Shown: positions 1 through 10,358, counted from the stretch's first letter. The stretch is DNA of 64,000 bases from Lacrimispora celerecrescens (GCF_000732605.1 NZ_JPME01000025.1:62001-126000), one strand, 5' to 3'. Numbers and translations are program-made. Notes: generated by a model not told the origin, from the letters alone.

Positions 1-1301
<1,301 letters not shown>

Positions 1302-1381
1302 TCATTCCTCCAGTTTTCTGTTAAAATAAAGATACGTACTATCTAAAATCTGACCTTATGACTGCGGTATCGCCTTCTTAA

Positions 1382-1672
1382 TTATCCGATCACTGCCAAT
1401 ATGTCATTCTGTTTTACAATCACATATTTCTCGTCATCTTCTCCGGTCTCTATTTCTGTTCCTGAATACTTGGAGAAGATTACTTTATCGCCCACTTTAA
1501 CCTGCATGGTAACTTCCTTGCCGTCTACCAGACCGCCAGGTCCTACTGCGATAACTTCAGCCTGCTGCGGCTTTTCTTTTGCCTGACCCGGCAGAACAAT
1601 ACCGGACTTTGTTGTCTCCTCTGCAACCAATGGTTTTAATACAACTTTGTCAAATAATGGTACTAATTTCAT
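1382..1672 (-). CDS. groES: 10 kDa co-chaperonin GroES
   Basis: Lid of the GroEL folding chamber. The 96-residue product has the normal family length and the order MKLVPLFDKVVLKPL, the mobile loop near EETTKSGIVLPG (residues 18-29), VIAVGPGG and the C-terminal YVIVKQNDILAVIG. A GAGGA ribosome site precedes the ATG. It is the first gene of a groES-groEL operon; a CIRCE operator and a good sigma-A promoter lie about 80-125 bases upstream, so heat-inducible HrcA repression is expected. Confidence 0.98.
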   Translation of the reverse strand: MKLVPLFDKVVLKPLVAEETTKSGIVLPGQAKEKPQQAEVIAVGPGGLVDGKEVTMQVKVGDKVIFSKYSGTEIETGEDDEKYVIVKQNDILAVIG

Positions 1673-1753
1673 TGCAATTCCTCCTCATAACTTTCTGCTT
1701 ATTATTTCTTTCTTTGGCCTTCCGAAAGAAGATTTATTTTATTCACATACTAA

Positions 1754-1782
1754 GTTATATCACTCATTATTAGCACTGTCAA
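1754..1782 (-). promoter_or_regulatory. sigma-A promoter of groESL
   Basis: On the minus strand TTGACA (1777-1782) and TATAAC (1754-1759) are separated by exactly 17 bases. The -35 hexamer lies inside the CIRCE operator, so repressor and RNA polymerase would compete for the same DNA. Confidence 0.85.
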
Positions 1783-1796
1783 TAGTTGAGTGCTAA
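1770..1796. promoter_or_regulatory. CIRCE operator (HrcA binding site)
   Basis: TTAGCACTG, nine bases, then GAGTGCTAA: the classic 9-9-9 inverted repeat with one mismatch to TTAGCACTC in one arm. It sits directly upstream of groES. HrcA-CIRCE control of groESL is well established in Firmicutes; hrcA itself is not in the window. Confidence 0.95.
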
Positions 1797-1927
1797 CTTT
1801 ATATTTTTTTTTACATTTTTACCATATTTGTACGATTTTCTCCTTTACTTACATAGTTTATAGAAATTTTCTTATTATATACCTTTATTTTTTCTTATGA
1901 ACGTATTACAATAACAAAGAGAATGAA

Positions 1928-2005
1928 GCGCCTTATAAGCGCACCATTATGCCCATCAAGCATAAGCCGTGACAAGGAAGCACCTTGCAGGCATACCTCT
2001 ATGCC
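1928..2005 (+). other. four consecutive short hairpins before the amphipathic-repeat gene
   Basis: Read on the plus strand, four perfect small stem-loops follow one another: GCGC/GCGC with a 7-base loop (1928-1942), TTATGC/GCATAA with a 7-base loop (1947-1965), CAAGG/CCTTG with a 5-base loop (1973-1987), and GGCATA/TATGCC with a 4-base loop (1990-2005). They end 39 bases before the start codon at 2045, so they would form part of its 5' leader if transcription begins upstream. No known riboswitch fold is recognised. The rest of 1797-1927 is AT-rich with nothing else that I can support. Confidence 0.5.
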
Positions 2006-2044
2006 CAGAATACATGGACGGTAATAAGGAAAGGAGTGTTTCAA

Positions 2045-2689
2045 ATGGCAAAAAAGGGAAATGGGTTAGGAAAATTCGTGGCTTTGGCCACTGTGGCCGG
2101 CGTTGTTGCTGCCGGCATCTCTTATTTCACGAAATACAAATCCTTCCACAAAGAACTGGAAGAAAACTTCCACGACTTTGAGGATGAGGGAAATGACGAC
2201 ATTTCCAAAATTGACAGCACGATGAACCGCAACTATGTTTCTTTACATGCCAATAAGGATGAATTTAAGGTCGCCGCTGACCATATGGCAGATGCTGCCA
2301 AGGATGCGGTAAGTGCGGCAAGAAACTTAGTAAAGGATGCAGCGAGCATTGTCTCTGATACGGCAAAGGAAGCGGCTTCAGCCGTGGCATATACCGCGAA
2401 GGACATGTTTGACTCTGCAAAAGAACAGACAGATACGTTTTTAGATGACGAAGATTTTACAGAGGATGGCGGTTTGGATTACGCTGCCGGAGCTGCAGAG
2501 CAGCTGGCAGAGAAGGCCAAAGAAACTGCAGATACGATAAAAGAAACAGCGGAAACTGCTGCCGAAGCAGTAAAGGATGCGGCGAAGGATGGGATTGATG
2601 CGGCAAAAGAAGCGGCGAAATCCACCGGAGAAGCAATGAAAGAACTGGCTGATGAAACTACTACCATTGTTGAAGAAGAGATGGATTAA
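2045..2689 (+). CDS. membrane-anchored Ala/Lys-rich amphipathic-repeat protein, function unknown
   Basis: A 214-residue protein with a short basic N-terminus (MAKKGNGLGKF), one hydrophobic segment at about residues 11-26, then an acidic stretch and a long run of AKDAxxxAKxxA-type units (about residues 80-120 and 150-210). The units resemble the 11-residue amphipathic helices of LEA group 3 or apolipoprotein-like proteins, or YtxH-type envelope proteins. The ATG at 2045 is chosen because GGAG stands 8 bases before it; a TTG 60 bases upstream in frame has no such site. It stands alone and is followed by a terminator. A role in membrane or envelope stress is only a guess from composition. Confidence 0.7.
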   Translation: MAKKGNGLGKFVALATVAGVVAAGISYFTKYKSFHKELEENFHDFEDEGNDDISKIDSTMNRNYVSLHANKDEFKVAADHMADAAKDAVSAARNLVKDAASIVSDTAKEAASAVAYTAKDMFDSAKEQTDTFLDDEDFTEDGGLDYAAGAAEQLAEKAKETADTIKETAETAAEAVKDAAKDGIDAAKEAAKSTGEAMKELADETTTIVEEEMD

Positions 2690-2714
2690 TCATAATCTAT
2701 AAGAAGGAATTGAA

Positions 2715-2757
2715 AAAGCCATTGGAAAGCATTTGTGCTCTCCAATGGCTTTTTTTA
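2715..2757. terminator. bidirectional terminator between the repeat protein and rhaD
   Basis: A 12-base-pair stem, AAGCCATTGGA pairing with TCCAATGGCTT, is flanked by A-run and T-run, so it can end transcription of both converging genes. Confidence 0.9.
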
Positions 2758-2761
2758 CAGA

Positions 2762-3589
2762 TTATTTTTCATATAGAAATTCTTCCGGCAGATTCACTTT
2801 AAAATCAACCGCCAGATCACGGAAGTTCTGAGACGTAATGGTCTGTAGCTTATCCGGACGGATAGAAAGTACTTTAACAAGGATTTCCGCAGACTTTTCC
2901 ACCGTATGCATAAGGCCAAAAGTTAAGTCGAAATCCTCTCCTGAAACGAATAAGCCGTGATGAGCCCATACAGCCACATCGTACTTCTTCATCAGCTCGC
3001 TGGTTGCCACTGCGATGTCCCGCCCACCCGGCACCATCCAGCCGACTACACCTACGCCGTCCGGGAAAACCACCGGACATTCTGTAGCCATTTCCCATAA
3101 TTCCCGGGTAAATACTTTATCCTCTAAAGGAAGAACAAACGTAAGGGCAATTACATTGGCAGGATGGGCATGGTAGATTACCCTGTGCTTACCGGACGTG
3201 GCCTCTTTCTTTACTTCATGGTTCATAAGATGGGAAGGAAGCTCGCTGGTGGGACGCCCGCCGTTTACCAATCCCCAGCGGATTCTGTAATTTTCACCGC
3301 TTTCATCCACTTCAATGATGCAGGTATTGGCTTCCGGATCAAGGATCACGTTACGGAAATATTTCCCGCTTCCGGTCACCATGAAATACTCTCCAGCCAG
3401 ACCCTTTACACTGGTTCCGATGGGCTGCCAGGGATTCTTATCCGTAAAGCCTTCTCTCACTGATTCTACCTCTGACTCCTTGATGCGGTAACTTAAATTG
3501 CCGCCGTTTCTCTCATGCCAGTTCTGGCAAAAGCCGTCGTCACATAAGCGGATAAAGCCTTTTACAAATTCAGTATCTAACATATTCAT
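2762..3589 (-). CDS. rhaD: L-rhamnulose-1-phosphate aldolase
   Basis: Cleaves L-rhamnulose 1-phosphate to dihydroxyacetone phosphate and L-lactaldehyde in the cytosol. Class II aldolase/adducin fold: zinc-site motif YHAHPANVIALT and WAHHG are present, with GRPTSELPSH before them. The start MNMLDTEFVKGF at 3589 is preferred because AAGGAG lies 9 bases upstream; a longer frame to 3652 would overlap rhaA and lacks a site. At 275 residues the length matches RhaD. It is the last gene of rhaB-rhaM-rhaA-rhaD, 13 bases after rhaA. Confidence 0.95.
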   Translation of the reverse strand: MNMLDTEFVKGFIRLCDDGFCQNWHERNGGNLSYRIKESEVESVREGFTDKNPWQPIGTSVKGLAGEYFMVTGSGKYFRNVILDPEANTCIIEVDESGENYRIRWGLVNGGRPTSELPSHLMNHEVKKEATSGKHRVIYHAHPANVIALTFVLPLEDKVFTRELWEMATECPVVFPDGVGVVGWMVPGGRDIAVATSELMKKYDVAVWAHHGLFVSGEDFDLTFGLMHTVEKSAEILVKVLSIRPDKLQTITSQNFRDLAVDFKVNLPEEFLYEK

Positions 3590-3602
3590 ATTCTTTTTCT
3601 CC

Positions 3603-4853
3603 TTATTTCCGGTTAAGCAGCACTTCTTTTTCATAGCTGCGTACTTCTTCAAACCAGTCTTCCTTTGCCGGGACTCCGTTTATCTCGCAGAAGTAATTCC
3701 ACACATCGCCTACGGGATAAAGCTTAAGCTCTTCCTGAAGCATCATCTGTTCTGTAAACTCTCGTTCCTCCTGTAATCTTGCAAGTGTTTCATTCGGAAG
3801 AAGAAGGGCATTTAACAACGCCTTCTGCATGTTGCGCATTCCCACAATCCAGGCACTTAAGCGGTTGATGCTTGCATCAAAGAAGTCAAGGGCTAAAAGG
3901 ATACGGTCCGCTCCGCCCCGGATGATTTCCTTTGCGATCTCCTTTGTTTCGTCATCAAATAACACCACATGGTCGCTGTCCCAACGCACCGGCCTTGTTA
4001 CATGAAGGGCCACCTTGTCAAAGAACAGGAGCATGGAAGATATCTTATCGGACACAACCTCCGTGGGATGATAATGGCCGCTGTCTAACAGGCATAAGAT
4101 ATCGTTCTTAGAAGCGTAATTCATATAAAATTCATGGGAACCAACCGTACAGCTTTCCATTCCGATTCCAAATACCTTGGATTCTACGGCTACATATACC
4201 TTGGTTTTATCGTAATCCATGGAAAGGATCTGGTCAAGAGAATCTTTTAACCGTGCCCTTGGAGAGGTACGATCCGCAGGAACATCCTTAAATCCGTCAG
4301 GAATCCAGATGTTCATGGTACATGGAGTACCCTGCTCACCGGCAAAATATTCAGATATGCGGATGCATGCCTGTACGTGTCTGATCCAGAAGCTGCGGAT
4401 CTCCTCGTCTTCACTGGACAAGGTGGCATTCTCTGCCTTTGGATGTGAAAACAGGGTAGGATTAAAGTCAATACCGATTCCTCTCTCCTTGGCAAACTCC
4501 ACCCATTTTGCAAAATGCTTTGGTTCCAGCTGATCACGGTCCGCCCATTCTCCCTCTTCAAATATGGCATAGCTTGCATGAAGGTTGATTCTGTGTTTTC
4601 CTGGAATCAGGCTCAGCGCTTTGCCCATATCATTCATCAGCTCCTGAGGATTTCTGGCCCGTCCCGGATAATTGCCTGTCGTCTGAATGCCGCCTGACAG
4701 CCCGCCGGCTCCGTCAAATCCAATTACGTCATCTCCCTGCCAACAGTGCATGGAGATAGGAATCCTCTTAAGTGCCTCCAATGCCTCATCTGTATTTACA
4801 CCAACGGCCTTGTATGCTTCCCTTGCTGCTTCGTATCTTTCATTTATTGTCAT
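3603..4853 (-). CDS. rhaA: L-rhamnose isomerase
   Basis: Converts L-rhamnose to L-rhamnulose using divalent metal in a TIM barrel. The 416-residue product has the family signatures [27 protein letters not shown] and [15 protein letters not shown], the last two contributing metal ligands in studied enzymes. AGGAG lies 9 bases before the ATG. It sits between rhaM and rhaD in the rhamnose operon. Confidence 0.97.
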   Translation of the reverse strand: MTINERYEAAREAYKAVGVNTDEALEALKRIPISMHCWQGDDVIGFDGAGGLSGGIQTTGNYPGRARNPQELMNDMGKALSLIPGKHRINLHASYAIFEEGEWADRDQLEPKHFAKWVEFAKERGIGIDFNPTLFSHPKAENATLSSEDEEIRSFWIRHVQACIRISEYFAGEQGTPCTMNIWIPDGFKDVPADRTSPRARLKDSLDQILSMDYDKTKVYVAVESKVFGIGMESCTVGSHEFYMNYASKNDILCLLDSGHYHPTEVVSDKISSMLLFFDKVALHVTRPVRWDSDHVVLFDDETKEIAKEIIRGGADRILLALDFFDASINRLSAWIVGMRNMQKALLNALLLPNETLARLQEEREFTEQMMLQEELKLYPVGDVWNYFCEINGVPAKEDWFEEVRSYEKEVLLNRK

Positions 4854-4918
4854 AGCTCTCTTCTCCTTTTCCTAATTTCCGCCCGGCCTCTAAGAGCCGG
4901 AGCTTCCTATGATATCGT

Positions 4919-5233
4919 TCAGTCTAAATGAAATACAGGCTTTAAGCCAACAGAAACCGGGCTGTTATCCGGGTTGGTCTTCATGATATCGGCCATATAA
5001 TCCCACCATTTCCGGTTGATCGGCGTATCCGCTGATTCTGCCCATTTCGCTTCATCCTCTATCTCAATATATCCGTAAAGGACATTGGTTTCCTCATCTA
5101 AGAAAATAGAGTAATTATGTCCTCCGTGCCGGCTGATCATGTCCTTCATTTCCGGCCAGAGCAAATTGTGCCTTTTCTCATATTCTTCGGTCATTCCTTC
5201 ATTTAAGTACATTTTAAAAGATTTTCTAATCAT
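4919..5233 (-). CDS. rhaM: L-rhamnose mutarotase
   Basis: Interconverts alpha and beta anomers of L-rhamnose so that the isomerase receives its preferred form. The 104-residue protein starts MIRKSFKMYLNEGMTEEYEKRHN and has the conserved HGGHNYSIFLDEETNVLYGY and NRKWWDYMADIM segments. GGAGG lies 6 bases before the ATG. It lies between rhaB and rhaA. Confidence 0.95.
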   Translation of the reverse strand: MIRKSFKMYLNEGMTEEYEKRHNLLWPEMKDMISRHGGHNYSIFLDEETNVLYGYIEIEDEAKWAESADTPINRKWWDYMADIMKTNPDNSPVSVGLKPVFHLD

Positions 5234-5256
5234 GAATTTCCTCCGTTCTGGGACAA

Positions 5257-6690
5257 CTAATTCCCTGGTTTATACTCCTTTACGGCAAAGGACCGGTATA
5301 CTGCCTTCCTTGCCTGTTCCAGGCTTTCAAATTCTCCGGCAGCCAGCATTTGGGCTAAAAGATTTCCGATGGCAGTGGCTTCTCCAGGTCCGGCATAAAC
5401 GGTCCGTCCGGTGCGGTCTGCTGTCAGCCGGTTCAAATACTCCGCATTAGAGCCACCTCCTACCACATGGATGGCCGGATAGGTCCGTCCGGTGATGGAT
5501 TCCAGTTCCTTTACCGTATTTCCATAGCAGGCTGCAAGGCTGTTGTATATGACTGCCGCAATCTGTCCCGGAGTCTTAGGAACCTCCAGCCCAGACCTCC
5601 TACAAAAGTTCTGCACCTCCATAATCATGCTCTCAGGAGACAGGAATGCAGGATCATTGCAGTCTACAATAGAAGGGATCACTTCCTCAGAGGCCATCTG
5701 GCAAAGCTCTGCAAAGGAATAGGCCTCTCCCTTTTCCTTCAGCTCCTTTTTCACAGATTGAATCATCCAAAGCCCCATGATATTTTTTAAATACCGGAAG
5801 CGGTGATCATAGCCGCCTTCATTGGTAAAATTCGCTTCCATGCTTTCCATGGTACAATCCGCCTTAGGAAGCTCCGTTCCCATAAGGGACCAGGTTCCTG
5901 AGCTTATGTAAAGAAGATCGCCTACGGAATCTTCACCGTTTGGATCCAGGGGAACCGCCATGACGGCAGAGCCGGTATCATGGGTTGCCGGAAGGACTAC
6001 CTGGCAGGTAAACCCTACTTCCTCTTCAATGGCTTTTGTCAATGGCCCAACTGATGTTCCCGGCATGGACAGCTCCCCAAACAGCCTTTCAGTCAGTCCC
6101 AGTTTCCGAATCAGCTCATAATCCCAGGTTCCGGTTTCCCCACTCACCAGCTGGGTGGTTGTTGCATTGGTATACTCCTGTTTTTTCACCCCCGTCAGCA
6201 GATAGTGGAAATAGTCCGGAATCATAAGGAAGGATTCCCCTTTCTCTAAATATTCCGGGGTTTCTTCCCTGACAGCCATGAGCTGATAGATGGTGTTAAA
6301 GATCTGCTTCTGGATGCCGGTTCTTCTATATAAATCGTTTAAGGAAATGGTCTCATATAACTTATTATCCATTCCCTGTGTTCTGTCATCCCGGTATCCC
6401 ACTGCATTTCCCAGCATCCGGTTCTCTCCGTCTAAAAGGACAAAATCCACAGCCCAGGTATCGATCCCCATGGTGGCCGGGATCTTCCCAAGCTTTCTAC
6501 ACTGCTTCATTCCCTCTTTAATTTCGTAAAATAAGGAATCTACATCCCAGCACAAATGCCCATCCTGTTGTTTCATACCATTGTCAAACCGGTAAATCTC
6601 CTGAAGGACCAGTTTTCCCTCCCTTACGGTCCCAAGAATATGGCGGCCGCTGGATGCGCCGATGTCCACGGCAAGATAATACTTCTCCAT
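5257..6690 (-). CDS. rhaB: rhamnulokinase
   Basis: Phosphorylates L-rhamnulose at O-1 with ATP. FGGY-family sugar kinase of 477 residues: ATP-binding AVDIGASSGRHI at the N-terminus, GIDTWAVDFVLLD, the DTGSAVMAVP region and GGGSNAEYLNRLTAD with the C-terminal ATP site. The ATG at 6690 is preferred to a GTG at 6699, which would leave only two bases after GGGAGA. It is the first gene of the rhamnose operon. No rhaT-type transporter or rhamnose regulator is fused to the operon; the upstream ABC cluster may supply substrate. Confidence 0.95.
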   Translation of the reverse strand: MEKYYLAVDIGASSGRHILGTVREGKLVLQEIYRFDNGMKQQDGHLCWDVDSLFYEIKEGMKQCRKLGKIPATMGIDTWAVDFVLLDGENRMLGNAVGYRDDRTQGMDNKLYETISLNDLYRRTGIQKQIFNTIYQLMAVREETPEYLEKGESFLMIPDYFHYLLTGVKKQEYTNATTTQLVSGETGTWDYELIRKLGLTERLFGELSMPGTSVGPLTKAIEEEVGFTCQVVLPATHDTGSAVMAVPLDPNGEDSVGDLLYISSGTWSLMGTELPKADCTMESMEANFTNEGGYDHRFRYLKNIMGLWMIQSVKKELKEKGEAYSFAELCQMASEEVIPSIVDCNDPAFLSPESMIMEVQNFCRRSGLEVPKTPGQIAAVIYNSLAACYGNTVKELESITGRTYPAIHVVGGGSNAEYLNRLTADRTGRTVYAGPGEATAIGNLLAQMLAAGEFESLEQARKAVYRSFAVKEYKPGN

Positions 6691-6748
6691 GTAAACCACT
6701 CTCCCATTGTTTTCTTCTTTCTTTATCTATCATAGCGGATTTCAGCAA

Positions 6749-6790
6749 AAAAAATAAGGACGCTGTTTAATTAAAACTGCGTCCTTATTT
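6749..6790 (-). terminator. terminator of the small coiled-coil gene
   Basis: AAATAAGGACGC pairs with GCGTCCTTATTT around a 15-base loop. On the minus strand the stem is followed by an uninterrupted T-run, so it ends the gene at 6821-7054 and separates it from rhaB. Confidence 0.88.
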
Positions 6791-6820
6791 GCATATCCGT
6801 TTTCCGGTCATCTAAGCGTT

Positions 6821-7054
6821 TCAATCTGCCTTTGATGAAATAAGCAATTCCTTTAAATCCATGATCGACATTTCATGCTCGTCCAATATTGTTGATACTT
6901 CCTTAAATTGTTCCAGCTTTATTTTATCCTGAATGTCTTTCTCTTTTTCGCCTAAAGTTACCAGACAGTTCTTGTATTGCTGAATCGATTCCTGGACCTC
7001 TTTTAATTCTTCCTGAAGTTTTTCAAGTGGTGTCTTTCTTACTCCTCTTGGCAT
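6821..7054 (-). CDS. small coiled-coil protein, function unknown
   Basis: A 77-residue product begins MPRGVRKTPLEKLQEEL and is almost wholly a predicted coiled coil with a QQYKNCLVTLGEKEKDIQDKI-like heptad pattern. PRGVRK at the start resembles a minor-groove AT-hook, so DNA binding is conceivable but unproven. The ATG at 7054 has GGAGAG seven bases upstream; an in-frame ATG at 7093 has no site. It stands alone between the ABC operon and rhaB, with its own terminator. Confidence 0.7.
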   Translation of the reverse strand: MPRGVRKTPLEKLQEELKEVQESIQQYKNCLVTLGEKEKDIQDKIKLEQFKEVSTILDEHEMSIMDLKELLISSKAD

Positions 7055-7219
7055 ACTGGTTCTCTCCTTTACAGAAATATTTTTATCAACCATATATTAC
7101 CAAGTATATGCAAAGTTCCATTTGTTTATTACTTTATAACTCCCATTATTGAAATATTTCCTGAAAGAACTTTTGTCAATGCGTTTCGATTTTAAATGTA
7201 CGTACATGGATAAATGAAA

Positions 7220-7254
7220 GGAAAGGAAAACGAATATGATCCGCTTTCCTTTCC
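7220..7254 (-). terminator. probable terminator of the carbohydrate ABC operon
   Basis: A perfect 10-base-pair stem, GGAAAGGAAA with TTTCCTTTCC, encloses a 15-base loop about 50 bases after the permease stop at 7307. The following minus-strand bases are only moderately T-rich. Confidence 0.6.
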
Positions 7255-7306
7255 CTGTTTCAAACAATCCTCTTATCAATTCTAAAAACAATTACCTGTC
7301 GGTTCT

Positions 7307-8131
7307 TTAACCTTTTACTCCCGTATGAGCCACTCCTTCAATAAACTGTTTCTGGAAAACAAAGAACAAAACAACCATTGGAATAACAGCCAGAACAGCG
7401 CCTGCCATCTGTGCAGGATAATCGTTGGTATGCTGTCCCTGAAGTGTCGATAGTGCCGGAGCCAAAGTCATTTTTGTTGTAGTCGTATTGACAATCAAAG
7501 GCCACATAAAGTCGTTCCAGGCAAACTTTGCCGTGAAAATCACAAGGGCTACAATCCCCGATTTTACCAGAGGGACCATGATATTGATCAGGATCTGGAA
7601 CCTGCTGCACCCGTCCAGTATGGCTGCCTCCTCCAATTCATCAGGAAGGGATAAGAAAAACTGTCTCATCATAAAAGTTCCGAAGGCACTGAATAAGTTT
7701 GGCAGAAAAAGTGCACACAGGGTATCTAAAAGCCCCAACTTCTGTACGATTAAATACTGAGGCACCAGAAAGATCTGTCCCGGCACCATCAGAACGGAAA
7801 GCACCAACAAAAACAGGATATCTCTTCCCGGAAACTTAATTCTGGCAAAGGAATAAGCAGCCAGAGTACAGATTATTACCTGTCCTGCAACCGTTATAAC
7901 CGTAGAAAATACAGTATTCATATAGATCCTTCCAAAGGGAAGTGCGGTCATAACGGAATAATAAGCCTCTGTAACAAACCGTTCAGGCAGTATCGTAGGA
8001 GGAATCATCATGGACTCTCCCTTTGTTTTAAATGAGGTGCACAGCATCCAAAGGAAAGGAAGCACGGTTATACCGATTCCTGCAATCAGAATCAGATGGG
8101 TCAATAGCTTTTTATATTTGCTGGTTTTCAT
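7307..8131 (-). CDS. carbohydrate ABC transporter permease (MalG/AraQ type)
   Basis: Inner-membrane permease of a CUT1-type sugar importer. The 274-residue protein has six predicted membrane segments (first at about residues 12-29) and the cytoplasmic EAA loop around EELEEAAILDGCSRFQILINIMVPL, which docks to the ATPase. The C-terminal QKQFIEGVAHTGVKG is typical of the MalG-like partner. GGAGG lies 9 bases before the ATG. It follows the other permease by 14 bases. No ATPase is encoded here, so a shared MsmK-type ATPase elsewhere is expected. Confidence 0.93.
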   Translation of the reverse strand: MKTSKYKKLLTHLILIAGIGITVLPFLWMLCTSFKTKGESMMIPPTILPERFVTEAYYSVMTALPFGRIYMNTVFSTVITVAGQVIICTLAAYSFARIKFPGRDILFLLVLSVLMVPGQIFLVPQYLIVQKLGLLDTLCALFLPNLFSAFGTFMMRQFFLSLPDELEEAAILDGCSRFQILINIMVPLVKSGIVALVIFTAKFAWNDFMWPLIVNTTTTKMTLAPALSTLQGQHTNDYPAQMAGAVLAVIPMVVLFFVFQKQFIEGVAHTGVKG

Positions 8132-8145
8132 CCGGCTTCACCTCC

Positions 8146-9054
8146 TTAGTCGTAATTGACCCATTTTTTCTGTCCTATCATCTGAATCACTGTTACCAGC
8201 ATGATAATAGAAAAGATCAAAATGGATATGGCTGCTGCATAGCCCTTATGGCCATAATCAAACGCATTGCGGTAGAATATCATGACCAGGGTCTGGGTAC
8301 TCCGATAGGCCGTATTGGCTTTTCCAATCATCATGTAAATGGTGTCAAACACCTGAAAGCCGCCGATGACGGAAGTGATCATAACGAAAAATATGGTCGG
8401 AGACAGCATGGGGACTGTGATCTTGAAAAACTGGCAGATGCCGCTTGCACCATCCACAGACGCTGCCTCATAATAGGACCTTGAAATCCCCTGCATACCT
8501 GCCAGAAGAATGATCATGTTATAGCCTACGGTTCCCCATATACCAACGATCATGACCATAAACAGGGCAGTTCTGGGATCAGTAATCCAACCGTGAGGAG
8601 AAAAACCACCAGCCTTCATTGCCGCATTTAAAAGGCCATACTGCTCATTATATATCCATTTCCAAACCATTGCCACTGCAGCCGACATAGTTACAGAGGG
8701 CAGAAAATAGATGGTCCGGTAAAAAGAGGTTCCCCTGATTTTCGTATTGAGCAGGGCCGCTACAAACAAGGATAACATAAGGCCTACAGGCACAGTAATC
8801 CCGACGTAGAGAAGAGTATTGCCAAGAGCACTCCACAGTTCTTTATCCTTACACATTTCTATATAGTTGTTAAGGCCATAAAAGGTGGCTACGTTGAATT
8901 TGTTCACTTCATTAAAGCTGAACCAGAAATTCTGAATGAAGGGAAAAATGTAAAATATGAAGATTCCAAGCAACAGAGGTGCTATAAATAAATACCCCTC
9001 TCCCCATTCTTTCCATTGCCGCTTTGCTATTTTCTTTCTTGTCGTACCCTGCAT
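8146..9054 (-). CDS. carbohydrate ABC transporter permease (MalF/UgpA type)
   Basis: First permease of the pair, 302 residues, with six membrane segments starting at about residue 22 (YLFIAPLLLGIFIFYIFPF). The EAA loop reads SYYEAASVDGASGICQFFKITVPMLSPT. The gene begins 8 bases after the stop of the solute-binding protein and is 14 bases from the second permease, so the three are co-transcribed. Substrate cannot be read from sequence; the neighbouring rhamnose genes and oxidoreductase suggest a rhamnose-containing or related plant oligosaccharide. Confidence 0.92.
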   Translation of the reverse strand: MQGTTRKKIAKRQWKEWGEGYLFIAPLLLGIFIFYIFPFIQNFWFSFNEVNKFNVATFYGLNNYIEMCKDKELWSALGNTLLYVGITVPVGLMLSLFVAALLNTKIRGTSFYRTIYFLPSVTMSAAVAMVWKWIYNEQYGLLNAAMKAGGFSPHGWITDPRTALFMVMIVGIWGTVGYNMIILLAGMQGISRSYYEAASVDGASGICQFFKITVPMLSPTIFFVMITSVIGGFQVFDTIYMMIGKANTAYRSTQTLVMIFYRNAFDYGHKGYAAAISILIFSIIMLVTVIQMIGQKKWVNYD

Positions 9055-9062
9055 ACATACAC

Positions 9063-10358
9063 CTACTTTTTATTTTTTGCCAAAATCGCATCTGCGTCTG
9101 TCTTAAGCTGGCTGCATACATCCGCTAACGTCTTATCGCCGGAATAAGCTGCCTTAAGGGCCTCTGCTTCCACATCATAGAGCTCTGCTACCGATTTGCA
9201 TACTGGAAGGGGGTTGGCTTCACCGGAATGATTAGTGTAGGCTGCTAAGTTTAAATCCTTGTTGGAATCAGCAAAATACTTCTGGGCGTCGTTCCTTGCA
9301 GAAATAACAACTCCGCTTTCTCCCTGGATCTTCATGGCCTCTTCGCTTCCTAAAAACAATGCAAAATCTGCTGCCGCATCTTTATTTTTACTTCCTGAAA
9401 ATACGGCATATCCAAGTCCGTTTATGATATTTGGCTCTTTCCCGTTAAATTCCGGAAATTCCACCAGATTGATCTTGGAGTTGATGGCGTCATTAGAAGT
9501 ATACTCCGGTGTCATGTAGGAGCCTGCCAAAACCATAGCCAGCTGGCCGCCTTCAAACATGGCATCAGCACTGGTTTCTGACAATGCATTTGCTGTCGGG
9601 GAATATCCTTCTTTGATCAGATCGATCCAGCACTGGATTCCTTCCTGGGTCTTGGGATCGTTATAACCGGTCTCTGTTTTGTCAGCATTTAAGATCCAGC
9701 CGCCATTCGCATATACGGTGGGATAATACCAGGTCTGGAAATCGATGGGGCAGGCAAAAGGATATGCTCCTGAGTCAAGGCCTGCAGCCTTTAAATCTTT
9801 ACATGCCTTCGTAAGATCATCAAAGGTCCAGTCATCGGTTGGATATGCCACTCCTGCCTTATCAAAGATATCCTTATTATACCAAAGAGCATTGGTATCA
9901 AAATCCTTTGGTACGGCGATCTGCTTATCCTCAAAGTTATATGCCTTTACAAGGGCTTCCGGGAAATTCTTTTCTAAATCCAGATCTGATTTTTTCAAAT
10001 AATCATTTAAATCAAGTAGGATTCCTCCGTCATAGTAATCTTCTGCATGAAGGACATTGATCCAGAACACATCCGGTGCTGTTCCACCTGTTGCCGCAGC
10101 CTCCAGCTTCGTCCAGTATTCGCCTCCCTTATAAGGGGTCAGCTGGATCTCAATTTTCACATTTTCATGGGTCTTTTCGTAGGCTTGAGCCATAGCTTCC
10201 ATCACCGGACGCTGTTTTTCATCCCAAATTCCGAAGCTTAAGTTCGTAGTCCCTCCCTTAGAAGCTCCGCCTCCGCCACTGCATCCGGCAAGACTCATAG
10301 CTGCCATGGCTAATGCCATTCCCATTGCCAGCACTTTGGTTCCTCTCATTCTCTTCAT
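9063..10358 (-). CDS. carbohydrate ABC transporter substrate-binding lipoprotein
   Basis: Extracellular binding protein of the CUT1 class, 431 residues. The N-terminus is a lipoprotein signal: basic MKRMRGTK, hydrophobic core, then lipobox LAGC with Cys at about residue 26. SBP family 1 features follow: TNLSFGIWDEKQRP, APDVFWINVLHAEDY and WYNKDIFDKAGV. Position between the Gfo/Idh oxidoreductase (51 bases upstream) and two permeases marks one operon. Confidence 0.93.
   Translation of the reverse strand: MKRMRGTKVLAMGMALAMAAMSLAGCSGGGGASKGGTTNLSFGIWDEKQRPVMEAMAQAYEKTHENVKIEIQLTPYKGGEYWTKLEAAATGGTAPDVFWINVLHAEDYYDGGILLDLNDYLKKSDLDLEKNFPEALVKAYNFEDKQIAVPKDFDTNALWYNKDIFDKAGVAYPTDDWTFDDLTKACKDLKAAGLDSGAYPFACPIDFQTWYYPTVYANGGWILNADKTETGYNDPKTQEGIQCWIDLIKEGYSPTANALSETSADAMFEGGQLAMVLAGSYMTPEYTSNDAINSKINLVEFPEFNGKEPNIINGLGYAVFSGSKNKDAAADFALFLGSEEAMKIQGESGVVISARNDAQKYFADSNKDLNLAAYTNHSGEANPLPVCKSVAELYDVEAEALKAAYSGDKTLADVCSQLKTDADAILAKNKK

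Noticed and set aside
1985-2044. Upstream TTG start extending the amphipathic-repeat protein by 20 residues
   Set aside because: No ribosome site, and the extension would run through the hairpin array; ATG at 2045 has a clear GGAG.
7097-7291. 64-residue minus-strand ORF after the carbohydrate ABC operon
   Set aside because: It covers the operon terminator hairpin (7220-7254), has no ribosome site and no recognisable features.
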